Shown one piece after another: positions 27,326-39,730 of a DNA stretch of 64,000 bases. The notes beneath the pieces are model-generated. The model was given only the letters and a program-made list of their open reading frames with translations, had not been told where the DNA came from and made no database searches. The stretch is from Thalassospira profundimaris (GTDB taxonomy: Bacteria > Pseudomonadota > Alphaproteobacteria > Rhodospirillales > Thalassospiraceae), in contig NZ_JPWI01000002.1 in the NCBI RefSeq assembly GCF_003326795.1, forward strand, positions 124,001 through 188,000, given 5' to 3'. The position numbers and the translations under genes are program-made. The stretch's first letter is position 1. Each line of letters opens with the position of its first letter.

Positions 27326-28198
27326 TGTCTCAAGCGTGATGATCGATGCCATGGCATCGGGATCGCCATTAAGCTGACGCGCAAGGATATAGGCATTCCC
27401 GGCACACGGCATTCCGGCATAAAACACCCCCATGGCCAGAACCATGCCATCAACGCCCGCCAGATGCAGGCAGATGCCGGTAATCAGCGGCAGGATGGCA
27501 AGCTTGATGGTGGTGGCCAATGTGATGGCCCAGATGGCCTTTTTGCTCAGGATAAATCGAAGTCCCGCCCCAACCGAAAGCAGGCTTAGCGGCAGGGCCG
27601 CGGTCTTGAACAGGGCAGCGGTATTTTCGATGGGCAGCGGAACGTGAATGTTACTCACATTCAGGATCGCACCCGCACCAGCGGCAATGATGATCGGGTT
27701 TTTGACAATCCCGTTGATGATCCGGGTCAGGCTGCTTTTGCCGCCGCTAAAGGCACTTAGGACGACAACACCGAGCATGTTGGTGGCAATCACCATGACC
27801 GCAACAAAGACAATGGCAAGTGCCAGTCCCTCGGCCCCGTAAAGTGCATCGGCAACCGCAAGCAGGACATAGCTGTTATAGCGAACCGATCCCTGAAAAA
27901 TGGATGTGAACAGGGGCGTGTCACGTGTGATCAACGGGCGCAGCAACAACAAAGCTGCCGACATTCCAAGCGTCGCGGCAAGGGTGACACCCACAGCCGT
28001 TCCGGCATTGCCACTTGAAAAATCTGCCCGGTAAATCTCGACAATCAGAAGGGATGGCAACAGCAAGTAATAGGTCAGCCGGTCAATCCCCGCCCAGATG
28101 TCAGACCCCTTGATCAGATAGCGCTTTAGTGCTGCCCCAACGAGGATGGCAGCAAAAATCGGAAAGATCGCAGCGATCAGTTCATAGGCAAGTTGCAT
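27272..28198 (-). CDS. AEC-family transporter
   Basis: A 308-residue membrane protein of the auxin efflux carrier family, with about 10 segments in two inverted halves. Blocks such as GAALKRYLIKG, VGAGLRFIL and MPCAGNAYILARQLNGD are typical. Bacterial members carry malate, malonate or other organic acids, and the substrate here is unknown. The ATG at 28198 (QLAYELIAAIFPIF...) is preferred over the TTG- or ATG-like extension to 28255. It follows mgsA by 60 nt in the same direction and may be cotranscribed. Confidence 0.86.
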   Translation of the reverse strand: MQLAYELIAAIFPIFAAILVGAALKRYLIKGSDIWAGIDRLTYYLLLPSLLIVEIYRADFSSGNAGTAVGVTLAATLGMSAALLLLRPLITRDTPLFTSIFQGSVRYNSYVLLAVADALYGAEGLALAIVFVAVMVIATNMLGVVVLSAFSGGKSSLTRIINGIVKNPIIIAAGAGAILNVSNIHVPLPIENTAALFKTAALPLSLLSVGAGLRFILSKKAIWAITLATTIKLAILPLITGICLHLAGVDGMVLAMGVFYAGMPCAGNAYILARQLNGDPDAMASIITLETLLSAFSIAIIAGILSIN

Positions 28199-28258
28199 GA
28201 CGGACGGGGCGCTCTGAAACGGGTGGGCAGATATCGGGGGAATATCCCCCGGCAATCA

Positions 28259-28705
28259 TCAAACTTTTCGATTGTTGTAATCGGCAAAGACCTGTTCGGG
28301 GGAATGATTGCGATATTGCTCGCAGATTTCCTCGAACCGGGGATTGCTGATCAGAAGGTCAGCCGTGCTTTGGTTGCACGCAATCGGAACCTCATAGAGG
28401 TTTGCCAGACGGATCAGGGCACGCACATCCACATCATGGGGGTGTGGTGTCATCGGATCGGTAAAGAAGAACATGGCCTGTAGCTGGCCATGGGCAATCA
28501 TTGATCCCAATTGCTGATCACCGCCAAACGGCCCGCTTTTAAGCGGGTGAATATCAAAGTCCGGAAACCGTTCCTGCAACACGCGCCCGGTGGTGCCGGT
28601 GGCAAAGATACGGGTATTGGCAAAGCTCGCCTGATGCTTGGCCAGCCAGTCGGCCATTTCGCGTTTGCGACGATCATGGGCAACGACGCCGATGGATAAG
28701 GTCAT
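28259..28705 (-). CDS. mgsA: Methylglyoxal synthase
   Basis: Converts dihydroxyacetone phosphate to methylglyoxal and phosphate, a bypass when phosphosugars build up. The 148-residue length and the blocks VAHDRRKREMADWL, FATGTTGRVLQER, KSGPFGGDQQLGSMI (with the catalytic Asp) and FFTDPMTPHPHDVDVRAL match the family fully. GGGAG lies 8 nt before the ATG at 28705. The AEC carrier gene follows on the same strand. Confidence 0.95.
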   Translation of the reverse strand: MTLSIGVVAHDRRKREMADWLAKHQASFANTRIFATGTTGRVLQERFPDFDIHPLKSGPFGGDQQLGSMIAHGQLQAMFFFTDPMTPHPHDVDVRALIRLANLYEVPIACNQSTADLLISNPRFEEICEQYRNHSPEQVFADYNNRKV

Positions 28706-28855
28706 TTGTGGTCTCCCGGCCTTTGGCATTGATTTATCATACTAATCCGCAATGCCGTCTGGCGTCACGCGCCAATCATCGGACAAATGTGCAAAGCTGC
28801 CCTGCCGGAATGGAACTTGGCCCATATTGTGCGGCTTGGTGATGCCCCAAAACAA

Positions 28856-28889
28856 AACGGCCGCCCCAAGTGAATAGGACGGCCGTTTG
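28856..28889 (-). terminator. Terminator after lpd
   Basis: AAACGGCCG at 28856-28864 pairs with CGGCCGTTT at 28881-28889 around a 16-nt loop. On the - strand the stem is followed by TTTTGTTTTGG. It ends the TCA operon transcript. Confidence 0.8.
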
Positions 28890-28909
28890 CAGATCAGAAA
28901 ACTGATCAA

Positions 28910-30316
28910 TTACATGTGGATCGCGCGCTTGCCGGCATCCAGTGCGGCTTCCTTGACGGTTTCGCCAAGGGCCGGATGGGCGTGGCAGGTGCGAGCGATG
29001 TCTTCGGCAGATGCGCCGTATTCCATCGCCAGAACCACTTCGGCAATCAGATCGCCAGCAGCCGGACCGACAATATGCGCGCCGACGACACGGTGCGTTT
29101 TCTGGTCTTCAAGCAGCTTGACGAAACCATCGGTGCTTTCCATTGCCTTCGCGCGGCCATTGGCGGTGAAGGGGAATTTACCGACAGCGTACTCGACGCC
29201 TTCTTCCTTAAGCTGTTCTTCGGTTTTGCCAACAGAAGCAACTTCCGGCCAGGTGTAAACAACACCCGGGACCTTGCCGTAATCGACATGGCCTTCTTCA
29301 CCGGCAATCATTTCCGCAAGGGCAACGCCGTCTTCTTCAGCCTTGTGGGCCAGCATCGGACCGACGATGGTATCGCCGATTGCAAAGATGCCGCCGATAT
29401 TGGTCTGGAAGTATTCGTCGGTTTTGACACGACCGCGTTCGTCGAGTTCAACGCCAACTTTATCCAGGCCAAGGCCGGTGGTGTACGGACGACGACCGAT
29501 GGCAACCAGAACCACGTCGGCTTTGAGTTCCTCTGCATCACCGCCCTTGGACGGTTCAACAGTCAGGGTCACACCGGACTTGGTGGTTTTGGCAGAGGTA
29601 ACCTTGTGACCGAGTTTGAAGTCCAGACCCTGCTTGGCAAAGATGCGCTGGGTCTGTTTGACCAGCTCGCCATCCATGCCCGGCAGAATGCGGTCAAGGA
29701 ATTCAACAACGGTGACTTCGGCACCCAGACGACGCCAGACGGAACCAAGTTCCAGACCGATGACGCCAGCACCAATGACAACCATCTTCTTCGGCACTTT
29801 CGGAAGGGTCAGCGCGCCGGTCGAAGAGACGATGTTTTTCTCGTCAATTTCAACACCCGGCAGCGGGGTGACTTCCGAACCCGTCGCAATGACGATGTTC
29901 TTGGCATTCAGGGTTTCTTCGCCGCCATCAAGAAGGGCAACCTTGACCGAGGTCGGCGAGGTGATCTCGCCGGCACCTTTGACATAGGTAACCTTGTTCT
30001 TTTTGAACAGGAATTCGATGCCTTTGACATTGCTGTCAACGACCTTGTCCTTGCGGGCCATCATCTTTTCAAGATTGACCTTCGGCTTGGAAACTTCGAT
30101 GCCGTGGGTATCGAAATGTTCCGAAGCTTCTTCGAACAGGTGCGAGGAATGCAGCAGAGCCTTGGACGGAATGCAACCGACATTCAGGCAGGTACCGCCA
30201 AGTGCACCACGTTTTTCAACGCAGGCAACTTTAAGACCAAGCTGTGCGGCGCGGATGGCGCAAACATAACCGCCAGGACCGCCACCGATCACGACAACGT
30301 CGTAGTTCTCACTCAT
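28910..30316 (-). CDS. lpdA: Dihydrolipoyl dehydrogenase (E3)
   Basis: Reoxidises the dihydrolipoyl groups of 2-oxo acid dehydrogenases with NAD. The 468-residue flavoprotein has the FAD motif [17 protein letters not shown], the redox disulfide in [13 protein letters not shown], the NAD site [20 protein letters not shown] and the C-terminal [13 protein letters not shown] block with the catalytic His-Glu pair. It is the last gene of the block mdh, sucC, sucD, sucA, sucB, lpd and follows sucB by 24 nt, so it most likely serves the 2-oxoglutarate dehydrogenase complex. Confidence 0.97.
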   Translation of the reverse strand: MSENYDVVVIGGGPGGYVCAIRAAQLGLKVACVEKRGALGGTCLNVGCIPSKALLHSSHLFEEASEHFDTHGIEVSKPKVNLEKMMARKDKVVDSNVKGIEFLFKKNKVTYVKGAGEITSPTSVKVALLDGGEETLNAKNIVIATGSEVTPLPGVEIDEKNIVSSTGALTLPKVPKKMVVIGAGVIGLELGSVWRRLGAEVTVVEFLDRILPGMDGELVKQTQRIFAKQGLDFKLGHKVTSAKTTKSGVTLTVEPSKGGDAEELKADVVLVAIGRRPYTTGLGLDKVGVELDERGRVKTDEYFQTNIGGIFAIGDTIVGPMLAHKAEEDGVALAEMIAGEEGHVDYGKVPGVVYTWPEVASVGKTEEQLKEEGVEYAVGKFPFTANGRAKAMESTDGFVKLLEDQKTHRVVGAHIVGPAAGDLIAEVVLAMEYGASAEDIARTCHAHPALGETVKEAALDAGKRAIHM

Positions 30317-30340
30317 GAGTTCTTTGATCCTTTTGTCTGA

Positions 30341-31609
30341 TCAGATGTCGAGCAGGATGCGTTCCGGGTTCTCGATGCATTCCTTGACGCGTACCAGGAA
30401 GGAAACGGCTTCACGGCCGTCAATGATACGGTGGTCATAGGACAGTGCCAGATACATCATCGGACGGATTTCGACTTTGCCGTCGATTGCGACCGGGCGC
30501 ATCTGGGTTTTATGCATGCCGAGGATACCGGACTGCGGAGCGTTCAGGATCGGCGATGACAGCAGGGAACCAAAGACACCACCGTTGGAGATGGTGAAGG
30601 AACCGCCGGTCATTTCGTCCATGCCGAGTTTGCCGTCACGGGCACGCTTGCCGAAATCGACAATGGTGCTTTCCAGATCGGCAAAGGTTTTTTCTTCTGC
30701 CGAACGGATGACCGGAACAACAAGACCCTGCGGGGTGCCAACGGCAACGCCGATGTCGCAGTAGTTTTTGTAGATAAAGCTGTTGCCGTCGATTTCGGCG
30801 TTAACAGCCGGCCATTCTTTCAGGGCCGTGGTGCAGGCCTTGATGAAGAAGGACATGAAGCCAAGCTTCACGCCGTGTTTCTTCTCGAAACCGTCTTTGT
30901 ACTGATTACGGCAAGCCAGAAGGTTGGTCATGTCCACTTCGTTGTAAGTGGTCAGCATGGCCGCAGTGTTCTGGGCTTCTTTCAGGCGGCGCGCAATGGT
31001 CTGGCGCAGCTTGGACATTTTGACGCGCTCTTCACCGTCACGCAGTTCGCGTTCCGGCTTCGGAGCTGCCGGTGCGCTTGCGACCGGTGCAGCTGCACGC
31101 GGTGCCGGTGCGCCACCAGCAAGATAGTTCATGACGTCGCCCTTGGTCAGACGGCCATCTTTGCCGGTTGCCGGGATGGCTGCCGGGTTCAGATTGTTGT
31201 CTTCGACCAGTTTGCGAACTGCCGGCGGCAGCGGATGATCGGTATTGGCAGCAGTTGCCGCAGCCGGGGCAGCAGCAGGTGCCGGCGCAGCAGCCGGGGC
31301 TGCCTTTTCTTCCTTGGCCGGTGCGGCTTCTGCTTTTTCTTCTGCCGGAGCGGCAGCAGCAGAACCTTCTGCACCTTCGTTGATCATGGCGATCAGGGCA
31401 CCAACTTCGACTTCGTCGCCTTCACCAACAACCAGTTCAGCAATCGCGCCGGCAACCGGTGCGTTGACTTCAACGGTTACTTTGTCGGTTTCAAGTTCGA
31501 CAATCGGTTCATCGGCAGCAACAGCATCACCGACTTTTTTGTACCATTTTGCCACCGTGGCTTCAGATACAGACTCGCCCAGCGCGGGAACTTTAACTTC
31601 AGTCGCCAT
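30341..31609 (-). CDS. sucB: 2-oxoglutarate dehydrogenase E2 (dihydrolipoyl succinyltransferase)
   Basis: Transfers the succinyl group from lipoate to CoA. Order of domains in 422 residues: lipoyl domain (lipoylated Lys in [11 protein letters not shown]), an Ala-Pro-Glu-Lys rich linker, an E3-binding domain ([13 protein letters not shown] to GDVMNYL), a second Ala-Pro linker and the catalytic domain ending with [13 protein letters not shown], which has the active-site His. The ATG at 31609 has GAGGAAAA before it; the frame is open 15 codons further. A strong hairpin lies between sucA and this gene. Confidence 0.97.
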   Translation of the reverse strand: MATEVKVPALGESVSEATVAKWYKKVGDAVAADEPIVELETDKVTVEVNAPVAGAIAELVVGEGDEVEVGALIAMINEGAEGSAAAAPAEEKAEAAPAKEEKAAPAAAPAPAAAPAAATAANTDHPLPPAVRKLVEDNNLNPAAIPATGKDGRLTKGDVMNYLAGGAPAPRAAAPVASAPAAPKPERELRDGEERVKMSKLRQTIARRLKEAQNTAAMLTTYNEVDMTNLLACRNQYKDGFEKKHGVKLGFMSFFIKACTTALKEWPAVNAEIDGNSFIYKNYCDIGVAVGTPQGLVVPVIRSAEEKTFADLESTIVDFGKRARDGKLGMDEMTGGSFTISNGGVFGSLLSSPILNAPQSGILGMHKTQMRPVAIDGKVEIRPMMYLALSYDHRIIDGREAVSFLVRVKECIENPERILLDI

Positions 31610-31681
31610 TTTTTCCTCGACCGTTTTTTCAATCAGGCAGTGTGGGTCTGCCATGATGCGAATGAATTCTAATGAACGTAT

Positions 31682-31707
31682 CGGACGGGCGATTTCTCGC
31701 CCGTCCG
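31682..31707 (-). other. Intercistronic hairpin between sucA and sucB
   Basis: A perfect 11-bp stem, CGGACGGGCGA with TCGCCCGTCCG and a 4-nt loop, with no T run on either strand. It may protect or partly block the message between the two cistrons, and is not a normal terminator. Confidence 0.6.
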
Positions 31708-31713
31708 GTAAAG

Positions 31714-34626
31714 TTATTTGACGCTTAGTGCCGCATCGACCAGTTCAGCCTGCTCACGCAGGTGGGCCTTCAGAAGACCCGTTGCCGGCGAAGCAGATGC
31801 TGCGCGACCGACATAAACCGGACGACCCGCCTTGTGCGAGATGTTCGACAGGGTGGCTTCGATACGACGATCGACGAAGAACCAGGAACCCATGTTCTCG
31901 GACTCTTCCTGACACCAGACGACATCAGCATTCGGGTATTTGGCCAGTTCCGTTGCCAGTTCCTTTTCCGGCCACGGATAAAGCTGTTCGACACGCACAA
32001 GCGCAACATCTTCGATGCCACGGTTTTCGCGTTCGGCGAGAAGATCGTAATAGACCTTGCCCGACGACAGAACGACGCGTTTGACCTTTTTGTTTTCCAC
32101 CAGCTTGCCGGTTTCCTCGATCACGGGCTTGAAGGTCGTGCCTGCCGCAAATTCGGACAGGTTCGATACAGCCTGTTTGTGACGCAGAAGCGACTTCGGT
32201 GTCATCAGAATCAGCGGCTTGCGGAACGAGCGACGGATCTGACGGCGCAGGATGTGGTAATAGTTTGCCGGTGTCGTACAGTTCGCCACCTGCATGTTGT
32301 TTTCACCACAAAGCTGCAGGTAACGTTCCAGACGGGCGGAACTGTGTTCCGGACCCTGGCCTTCGTAACCATGCGGCAGAAGCATCACCAGACCCGACAT
32401 ACGCAGCCATTTGGCCTCGCCCGAGCTGATGAACTGGTCAATGATGACCTGTGCACCGTTGGCAAAATCACCGAACTGGGCTTCCCAGAGAACCAGCGAA
32501 TGCGGTTCTGCAAGGGTGATCCCGTATTCAAAGCCCAGAACACCGGCTTCGGACAGCGGCGAGTTGAGAACTTCAAGCTCGGCCTGACCGGTACGGATGT
32601 TGTTGAGCGGGGTGTATTTTGCCTCGGAGGTCTGGTCGACCAGCTTTGCATGACGCTGCGAGAAGGTACCGCGCTGGCAATCCTGACCCGAAAGACGGAC
32701 CGGGGTGCCTTCGCACATCAGGGTTCCGAACGCCAATGCCTCGGCGGTCGCCCAGTCAAGGCCCTCGCCGGTTTCGAACATCTTCGCTTTGGCCTTCAAC
32801 TGACGAAGGATTTTGCGGTTGATGTCAAAGTCACTTGGCGGGGTGGACAGTGCGCGGCCGACTTCCTGCAACAGGTCATTGTCAACGCCGGTCTGACCGA
32901 TCCAGTCGGCATCTTCGCCATGCGAGGATGCAAGACCAGACCATTTACCTTCAAGCCAGTCTGCCTTGTTCGGACGATAGCTTTCTGACGCCTTGAACTC
33001 TTCGTCAAGGTAATCCTGGAACGACTTGTCCAGTTCCTTGGCGCGTTCTTCGGTCAGAAGGCCTTCTTTGATCAGCTGCTGTGCATAGATGTCTTTGGTG
33101 GTCGGATGTTTACCGATCACATCATACATTATCGGCTGGGTGAAGGCCGGTTCGTCGCTTTCGTTGTGGCCAAAGCGGCGATAGCAGAACATGTCGATAA
33201 CGACATCCTGTTTGAATTCCTGACGGAATTCGGTCGCGATGCGCGCGGCATGAACCACTGCTTCGGGATCGTCACCATTGACGTGCAGGATCGGAGCCTG
33301 AACGACTTTGGCAATGTCCGAGCAATACGGCGAAGAACGGGAGTCGGTCGGTTTGGTCGTGAAACCGATCTGGTTGTTCACAACAAAGTGGATCGTACCG
33401 CCGGTACGATAGCCTTTGAGGTGCGACAGATCGAAGGTTTCTGCAACAAGACCCTGACCGGCAAAGGCCGCATCACCATGCAGGAGGATACCCATAACCT
33501 GCTCGCGATTAACGTCTTTGCGCTGGGACTGTTTTGCACGGACCTTACCAAGGACAACGGTGTTCACAGCTTCCAGATGCGACGGGTTTGCCGTCAGCGA
33601 AAGGTGAACAACATTGCCATCAAATTCGCGGTCGGCAGAAGTGCCAAGGTGATACTTAACGTCACCCGAGCCCATCACGTCGTCCGGCTTGGACGGGTTG
33701 CCCATGAATTCCGAGAAGATCGCACGGAACGGCTTGCTCATGACGTTGGCAAGAACGTTCAGACGACCACGGTGCGGCATCCCGAAGACAACCTCGCGGA
33801 TACCAAGCTGGCTGCCGCGTTTGAGGATCTGTTCGAGCGCCGGAATCAGGGCTTCGCCACCGTCAACGCCGAAACGTTTGGTGCCGACATATTTGGTATG
33901 CAGATAGTTTTCAAAGCCTTCGGCTTCGACCAGGCGCTCAAGGATGGCTTCCTTGCCGCGTGCAGTAAACTGCGTCTGGTTGCCGATGCTTTCGATCCGC
34001 TGCTGAATCCATGACTTCTGTTCAGGTTCCTGAATGTGCATGAATTCGATACCGATCGACCCGCAATAGGTTTTGCGTGCCAGCGAAACGATCTGGCGGA
34101 TGGTCGCGGTTTCAAGACCCAGAACGTTCGCGATGAAAATCGGACGATCAAGATCGGCTTCGGTGAAGCCATAGGTCTTGGGATCAAGTTCCGGGTGCGG
34201 TTCACGCGGGGCAAGGCCCAGCGGATCCAGATTTGCTTCCAGATGGCCGCGCACACGGAACGAACGGATCAGCATAAGTGCGCGAATGGAATCATTGGCC
34301 GCAGCGCGAATGGCGTCGGAATTTACCGTACCAGCCGCAGGTGCTGCGAGGGCTGCCGGAGCATAGGCCACCTGGGCCGGGCGTTCGGCATGTCCCTGTG
34401 AGACGTCGTATCCCTCCATGCCGCCAACAACCTTGGTTTCCCGTGGTTGCCAGCTCGGCCCGCGCATTTCTGCGAGAAGTTCGGAGGCGTCGTCCTGCAA
34501 CCCGTCAAAAAACTCTGCCCAGCTCTGGTCTACCGCAGACGGGTTCTCCAGATACCGGGCATAGATTTGAGCGATGTAGGTTGCGTTCGACTCGTTAAGA
34601 ATCGTGTCGAGATCTTGAGGTTTCAT
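31714..34626 (-). CDS. sucA: 2-oxoglutarate dehydrogenase E1
   Basis: Thiamine-diphosphate enzyme that decarboxylates 2-oxoglutarate and reductively succinylates lipoate on SucB. The 970-residue protein shows the E1 order: a short N-terminal region, the [15 protein letters not shown] block, the ThDP/Mg motif [18 protein letters not shown] followed by [10 protein letters not shown], and the C-terminal transketolase-like part ([20 protein letters not shown]). It lies between sucD and sucB in one direction. A second short hairpin precedes it. Confidence 0.97.
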   Translation of the reverse strand: MKPQDLDTILNESNATYIAQIYARYLENPSAVDQSWAEFFDGLQDDASELLAEMRGPSWQPRETKVVGGMEGYDVSQGHAERPAQVAYAPAALAAPAAGTVNSDAIRAAANDSIRALMLIRSFRVRGHLEANLDPLGLAPREPHPELDPKTYGFTEADLDRPIFIANVLGLETATIRQIVSLARKTYCGSIGIEFMHIQEPEQKSWIQQRIESIGNQTQFTARGKEAILERLVEAEGFENYLHTKYVGTKRFGVDGGEALIPALEQILKRGSQLGIREVVFGMPHRGRLNVLANVMSKPFRAIFSEFMGNPSKPDDVMGSGDVKYHLGTSADREFDGNVVHLSLTANPSHLEAVNTVVLGKVRAKQSQRKDVNREQVMGILLHGDAAFAGQGLVAETFDLSHLKGYRTGGTIHFVVNNQIGFTTKPTDSRSSPYCSDIAKVVQAPILHVNGDDPEAVVHAARIATEFRQEFKQDVVIDMFCYRRFGHNESDEPAFTQPIMYDVIGKHPTTKDIYAQQLIKEGLLTEERAKELDKSFQDYLDEEFKASESYRPNKADWLEGKWSGLASSHGEDADWIGQTGVDNDLLQEVGRALSTPPSDFDINRKILRQLKAKAKMFETGEGLDWATAEALAFGTLMCEGTPVRLSGQDCQRGTFSQRHAKLVDQTSEAKYTPLNNIRTGQAELEVLNSPLSEAGVLGFEYGITLAEPHSLVLWEAQFGDFANGAQVIIDQFISSGEAKWLRMSGLVMLLPHGYEGQGPEHSSARLERYLQLCGENNMQVANCTTPANYYHILRRQIRRSFRKPLILMTPKSLLRHKQAVSNLSEFAAGTTFKPVIEETGKLVENKKVKRVVLSSGKVYYDLLAERENRGIEDVALVRVEQLYPWPEKELATELAKYPNADVVWCQEESENMGSWFFVDRRIEATLSNISHKAGRPVYVGRAASASPATGLLKAHLREQAELVDAALSVK

Positions 34627-34642
34627 TTGTGGTCGGAAGGCA

Positions 34643-34662
34643 TGGTCCTCAAGACAGGACCA
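34643..34662 (-). other. Intercistronic hairpin between sucD and sucA
   Basis: TGGTCCT and AGGACCA form a 7-bp stem with a 6-nt loop, just upstream of the sucA start on the - strand. There is no T run. It could affect sucA translation or message stability. Confidence 0.4.
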
Positions 34663-34695
34663 CGCCCCCCCTTGCCTTTCCTCTGACTACCCAGA

Positions 34696-35571
34696 TTAGC
34701 CCTTCAAAGCCTTCAGCATCGTCGAGCCGAGGCTTGCCGGGGAATCGGCAACAAGAACGCCAGCACTACGCATGGCTTCCATTTTCGCATCCGCGGTGCC
34801 TTTGCCGCCCGAGATGATCGCACCGGCATGGCCCATGCGTTTACCCGGAGGCGCAGTAACACCGGCGATGAAGCCGGCAACCGGTTTCTTGACTTTGGAA
34901 ACCTGCAGGAATTCACATGCTTCTTCTTCAGCCGAACCACCGATCTCACCGATCATGATGATGCCTTCGGTTTCCGGATCCTTAAGGAACAGGTCGAGGC
35001 AGTCGATGAAGTTGGTGCCGTTGACCGGGTCACCACCGATACCGATACAGGTCGACTGACCGAGGCCGGCGGCCGTGGTCTGTGCAACTGCTTCGTAGGT
35101 GAGCGTACCGGAACGCGAAACGATACCGATTTTACCGCGACGGTGAATGTGACCCGGCATGATGCCGATTTTGCATTCGTCCGGGGTAATGATACCCGGG
35201 CAGTTCGGACCGATCAGGCGGGTCGAAGAACCTTCGAGCGCGCGCTTGACGCGAACCATGTCAGCAACCGGAATACCTTCGGTGATGCAGACAGCCAGTT
35301 CGACTTTGGCGTCGATGGCTTCGAGGATTGCATCGGCTGCGAAGGGCGGCGGAACATAGATAACCGAAGCATTCGCACCGGTTACATGAACAGCTTCTTC
35401 AACGGTGTTGAAGACCGGCAGGTCAAGGTGCTTGGTGCCGCCTTTACCCGGGGTTACGCCACCAACCATCTTGGTGCCATAGGCAATTGCCTGTTCGCTG
35501 TGGAAGGTGCCCTGCGAACCGGTGAAACCCTGGCAGATAACTTTGGTGTTTTTATCGACGAGAACAGCCAT
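34696..35571 (-). CDS. sucD: Succinyl-CoA ligase alpha subunit
   Basis: With SucC it converts succinyl-CoA to succinate and makes ATP or GTP. The 291-residue subunit has the CoA-binding Rossmann part ([32 protein letters not shown]) and the active-site His in [17 protein letters not shown], phosphorylated during catalysis. It starts 2 nt after the sucC stop, the typical tight coupling of the pair. Confidence 0.97.
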   Translation of the reverse strand: MAVLVDKNTKVICQGFTGSQGTFHSEQAIAYGTKMVGGVTPGKGGTKHLDLPVFNTVEEAVHVTGANASVIYVPPPFAADAILEAIDAKVELAVCITEGIPVADMVRVKRALEGSSTRLIGPNCPGIITPDECKIGIMPGHIHRRGKIGIVSRSGTLTYEAVAQTTAAGLGQSTCIGIGGDPVNGTNFIDCLDLFLKDPETEGIIMIGEIGGSAEEEACEFLQVSKVKKPVAGFIAGVTAPPGKRMGHAGAIISGGKGTADAKMEAMRSAGVLVADSPASLGSTMLKALKG

Positions 35572-35573
35572 AG

Positions 35574-36773
35574 TTACGCGGCCTCCTTCACAGCTTTGAC
35601 CACCTTCTCGGCGGCATCGGCAAGGTTGTCAGCCGAAACAATCGGCAGACCCGATTCTTCGAGGATCTTCTTGCCAAGTTCGACATTGGTACCTTCGAGG
35701 CGAACGACCAGCGGAACGTTCAGGCTGACTTCGCGGGCTGCTGCCACAACGCCGTCTGCAATCACGTCACAACGCATGATGCCACCAAAGATGTTGACCA
35801 GGATGCCTTCGACATTCGGGTCAGACAGGATCAGCTTGAAGGCCGTGGTAACGCGTTCTTTGGTTGCGCCGCCACCAACGTCAAGGAAGTTGGCCGGTGC
35901 GCCACCATAAAGCTTGATGATGTCCATGGTTGCCATGGCAAGTCCTGCGCCGTTAACCATGCAGCCGATGGTGCCATCGAGCTTGATGTAGTTGAGGCTG
36001 TGTTTTGCAGCTTCAAGTTCGGCCGGGTTCTCTTCGTCTTCGTCGCGCAGGTTTTCGATGTCCGGATGACGGAACAGCGCGTTGTCGTCGAAGTTCATTT
36101 TGCAATCGAGAGCGATGATATCGCCTTCGCCGGTCACGACCAGCGGGTTGATCTCAACCATGGCAGCATCGGTGTCGAGGAAGCACTGGTACATTGCCGA
36201 CATGAATTTGACAGCTTTGGAAACCTGCTTGCCTTCGAGGCCAAGGGCGAATGCCAGTTTACGGCCATGGAAGCCCGAGAAGCCAGCTGCCGGATCGATG
36301 TCAACGGTGACGATCTTTTCCGGGGTTGCTTCTGCAACTTCTTCAATGTCCATACCGCCTTCGGTCGACGCCATGAAGATCACGCGCGAGCAAGCGCGGT
36401 CGACGAGAACCGAAAGATACAGTTCGCGTGCGATGTCGCAGCCTTCTTCGATATAAACGCGTTTGACTTCTTTGCCTTCCGGACCGGTCTGGTGGGTAAC
36501 CAGGGTCGAACCGAGCATCTGTTCGGCGTTAACGCCAACTTCTTCGACGCTTTTGACAACGCGAACGCCGCCTTTATCGCCTGCTTTGGCTTCCTTGAAG
36601 GTGCCTTTACCGCGGCCACCTGCATGGATCTGGGACTTCACCACGTAAACCGGACCAGCCTGGGACTGGGCAGCTTCGATGGCTTCCTGAGCGGTATATG
36701 CAACTTTGCCATTCGGCACGGTCACACCGTATTTGCGAAGAATTTCTTTCGCCTGGTACTCATGAATATTCAT
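35574..36773 (-). CDS. sucC: ADP-forming succinyl-CoA ligase beta subunit
   Basis: Nucleotide-binding subunit of succinyl-CoA ligase. The 399-residue length is typical. The N-terminus [17 protein letters not shown] and the ATP-grasp domain ([19 protein letters not shown]) are diagnostic, and the C-terminal half has the glycine-rich [14 protein letters not shown] block. It lies 170 nt downstream of mdh with a terminator between, so it probably has its own promoter as well as any read-through. Confidence 0.97.
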   Translation of the reverse strand: MNIHEYQAKEILRKYGVTVPNGKVAYTAQEAIEAAQSQAGPVYVVKSQIHAGGRGKGTFKEAKAGDKGGVRVVKSVEEVGVNAEQMLGSTLVTHQTGPEGKEVKRVYIEEGCDIARELYLSVLVDRACSRVIFMASTEGGMDIEEVAEATPEKIVTVDIDPAAGFSGFHGRKLAFALGLEGKQVSKAVKFMSAMYQCFLDTDAAMVEINPLVVTGEGDIIALDCKMNFDDNALFRHPDIENLRDEDEENPAELEAAKHSLNYIKLDGTIGCMVNGAGLAMATMDIIKLYGGAPANFLDVGGGATKERVTTAFKLILSDPNVEGILVNIFGGIMRCDVIADGVVAAAREVSLNVPLVVRLEGTNVELGKKILEESGLPIVSADNLADAAEKVVKAVKEAA

Positions 36774-36904
36774 GTTCGGTCGCTTTCTTGCCTTCCGTAC
36801 GATTTCCGGTGGGTCAGAAATCGGGATTTCAATGTCCCCGTATATGCGGGAGGGACTTTGTTGCGAGGCCCGCGATCACTGAAGTTATAAAAACAACAAT
36901 GATT

Positions 36905-36933
36905 GAAAAACGGGCCGGTCACTGACCAGCCCG
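36905..36933 (-). terminator. Terminator between mdh and sucC
   Basis: On the - strand GGGCTGGTC pairs with GACCGGCCC around a 3-nt loop, with one mismatch, followed by GTTTTTC. It should end or limit the mdh transcript before sucC. Confidence 0.75.
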
Positions 36934-36943
36934 CTTCGCGTTC

Positions 36944-38472
<1,529 letters not shown>

Positions 38473-39600
38473 TCACGTCAAATGCGCCATATCGAGATAT
38501 TCCTGACTGCGCATTTCGGTCAGTCGTGACACGGTGCGCTGGAATTCGAATGAATAATCCCCGTCAGTGTAAATCTCTTTCGGGTCGCATTCGATGGCAC
38601 AGATCAGTTTGGCCTTATGTTCATACATGGCATCGACCAGCGTGCCGAAACGCTTGGCCCAGTCGCGACGCGAGTCCGGTAGTTTCGGAATGAAATCGAT
38701 CACGATCGTATGGAAATGGGTGGCAAGGGCAATGTAGTCCCCCGGACCCAGCGGGCGGGTGCATAATTCATCAAAGGTGAATTTGGCAACACCGGCACCG
38801 GCTGCGGAAATTTCGATCTTGCGGCCCTTGATGGTCAGGCTGTCTGGGGCGACCCGCGCCCCATGCGTCAGGGTCGCAAACATTTCGTCAATTTTGCCAG
38901 CGGCCTCATCGCGTGCCACAGGATAAACAAACACGTCTGCTGCCGTCAGATTGCGCATGCGGTAATCGGTCGGGCTGGCCAGTTCAAGGACGTCGAGCTT
39001 GCGCTTGATCATGTCAATGAAGGGCAGGAAGTTCTGGCGTTGCAGACCGTCCTTGTAAAGATCATCGGGCACACGGTTCGATGTGGTGACAATGACCACG
39101 CCGTGTTCAAACAGTTGCTCGAACAGGCGGCCGAGAATCATTGCATCGGTGATATCGGTGACCTGCATTTCGTCAAAGCACAGCAACCAGGCACCATCGG
39201 CCAGGTCCCTGGCGATGGGCGGGATCGGGTCGGCATCATCCTTTTTCTTGGTCTGGCGATACCGGTGCATGCGTTCATGCACATCCTGCATGAAGTCGTG
39301 AAAATGCACCCGGCGCTTTTTTTCAATGTCGATGGTTTCATAGAACAAATCCATCAGCATGGATTTGCCACGGCCCACTTCGCCGTAAATATAAAGCCCA
39401 AGCGGCGGGGTCGGTTCATCGCGACGGCGCGTCAGACCAAACCGTTCACGCCAGCCACCCGTTCCGGTTGCCGGTTCATAATGCGACAATGCGTTTTTCA
39501 GACTTTGCAGCTTTTCAGCGCAGAGTTCCTGCATCGGATCATGAGACAGCTCACCATTGGTGATTTTCGCGCGATAACGGGAAAGCGGGCCGTCGGTCAT
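38473..39600 (-). CDS. zapE: Cell division protein ZapE (AFG1-like ATPase)
   Basis: An AAA-type ATPase that acts on the Z ring late in division and under stress. In 375 residues the Walker A motif is YGEVGRGKSMLMDLFY and Walker B is LLCFDEMQVTDITDAMIL, and HFHDFMQDVHERMHRYR is typical. The ATG at 39600 (MTDGPLSRYRAKI) fits the family start better than the frame opening at 39690, although its ribosome-binding site is weak. It lies upstream of mdh, an order common in alphaproteobacteria. Confidence 0.93.
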   Translation of the reverse strand: MTDGPLSRYRAKITNGELSHDPMQELCAEKLQSLKNALSHYEPATGTGGWRERFGLTRRRDEPTPPLGLYIYGEVGRGKSMLMDLFYETIDIEKKRRVHFHDFMQDVHERMHRYRQTKKKDDADPIPPIARDLADGAWLLCFDEMQVTDITDAMILGRLFEQLFEHGVVIVTTSNRVPDDLYKDGLQRQNFLPFIDMIKRKLDVLELASPTDYRMRNLTAADVFVYPVARDEAAGKIDEMFATLTHGARVAPDSLTIKGRKIEISAAGAGVAKFTFDELCTRPLGPGDYIALATHFHTIVIDFIPKLPDSRRDWAKRFGTLVDAMYEHKAKLICAIECDPKEIYTDGDYSFEFQRTVSRLTEMRSQEYLDMAHLT

Positions 39601-39730
39601 CAACAAATCTCGGATGCAGTGAAAGGAATCTTCAGAACGGGAACTGTCATAGCGCCAAGACGCATTGCAATGCAACAAGGGGCTTTGCATTTCAGCCCCC
39701 TGGATTGCGCAGACTTTGACAAAAGGGTTG

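Noticed and set aside
28916..30340. 474-codon + strand frame opposite lpd
   Set aside because: It lies entirely antisense to the well-supported dihydrolipoyl dehydrogenase, and its composition is that of a reversed coding gene.
31189..31383. Apparent repeats around the sucB linker
   Set aside because: They are explained by codons of the Ala-Pro-Glu linker between the lipoyl and E3-binding domains, not by a DNA repeat element.
31762..34014. Long + strand frames opposite sucA (31762-32988 and 33106-34014)
   Set aside because: They run opposite a complete E1 gene and show no recognisable protein.
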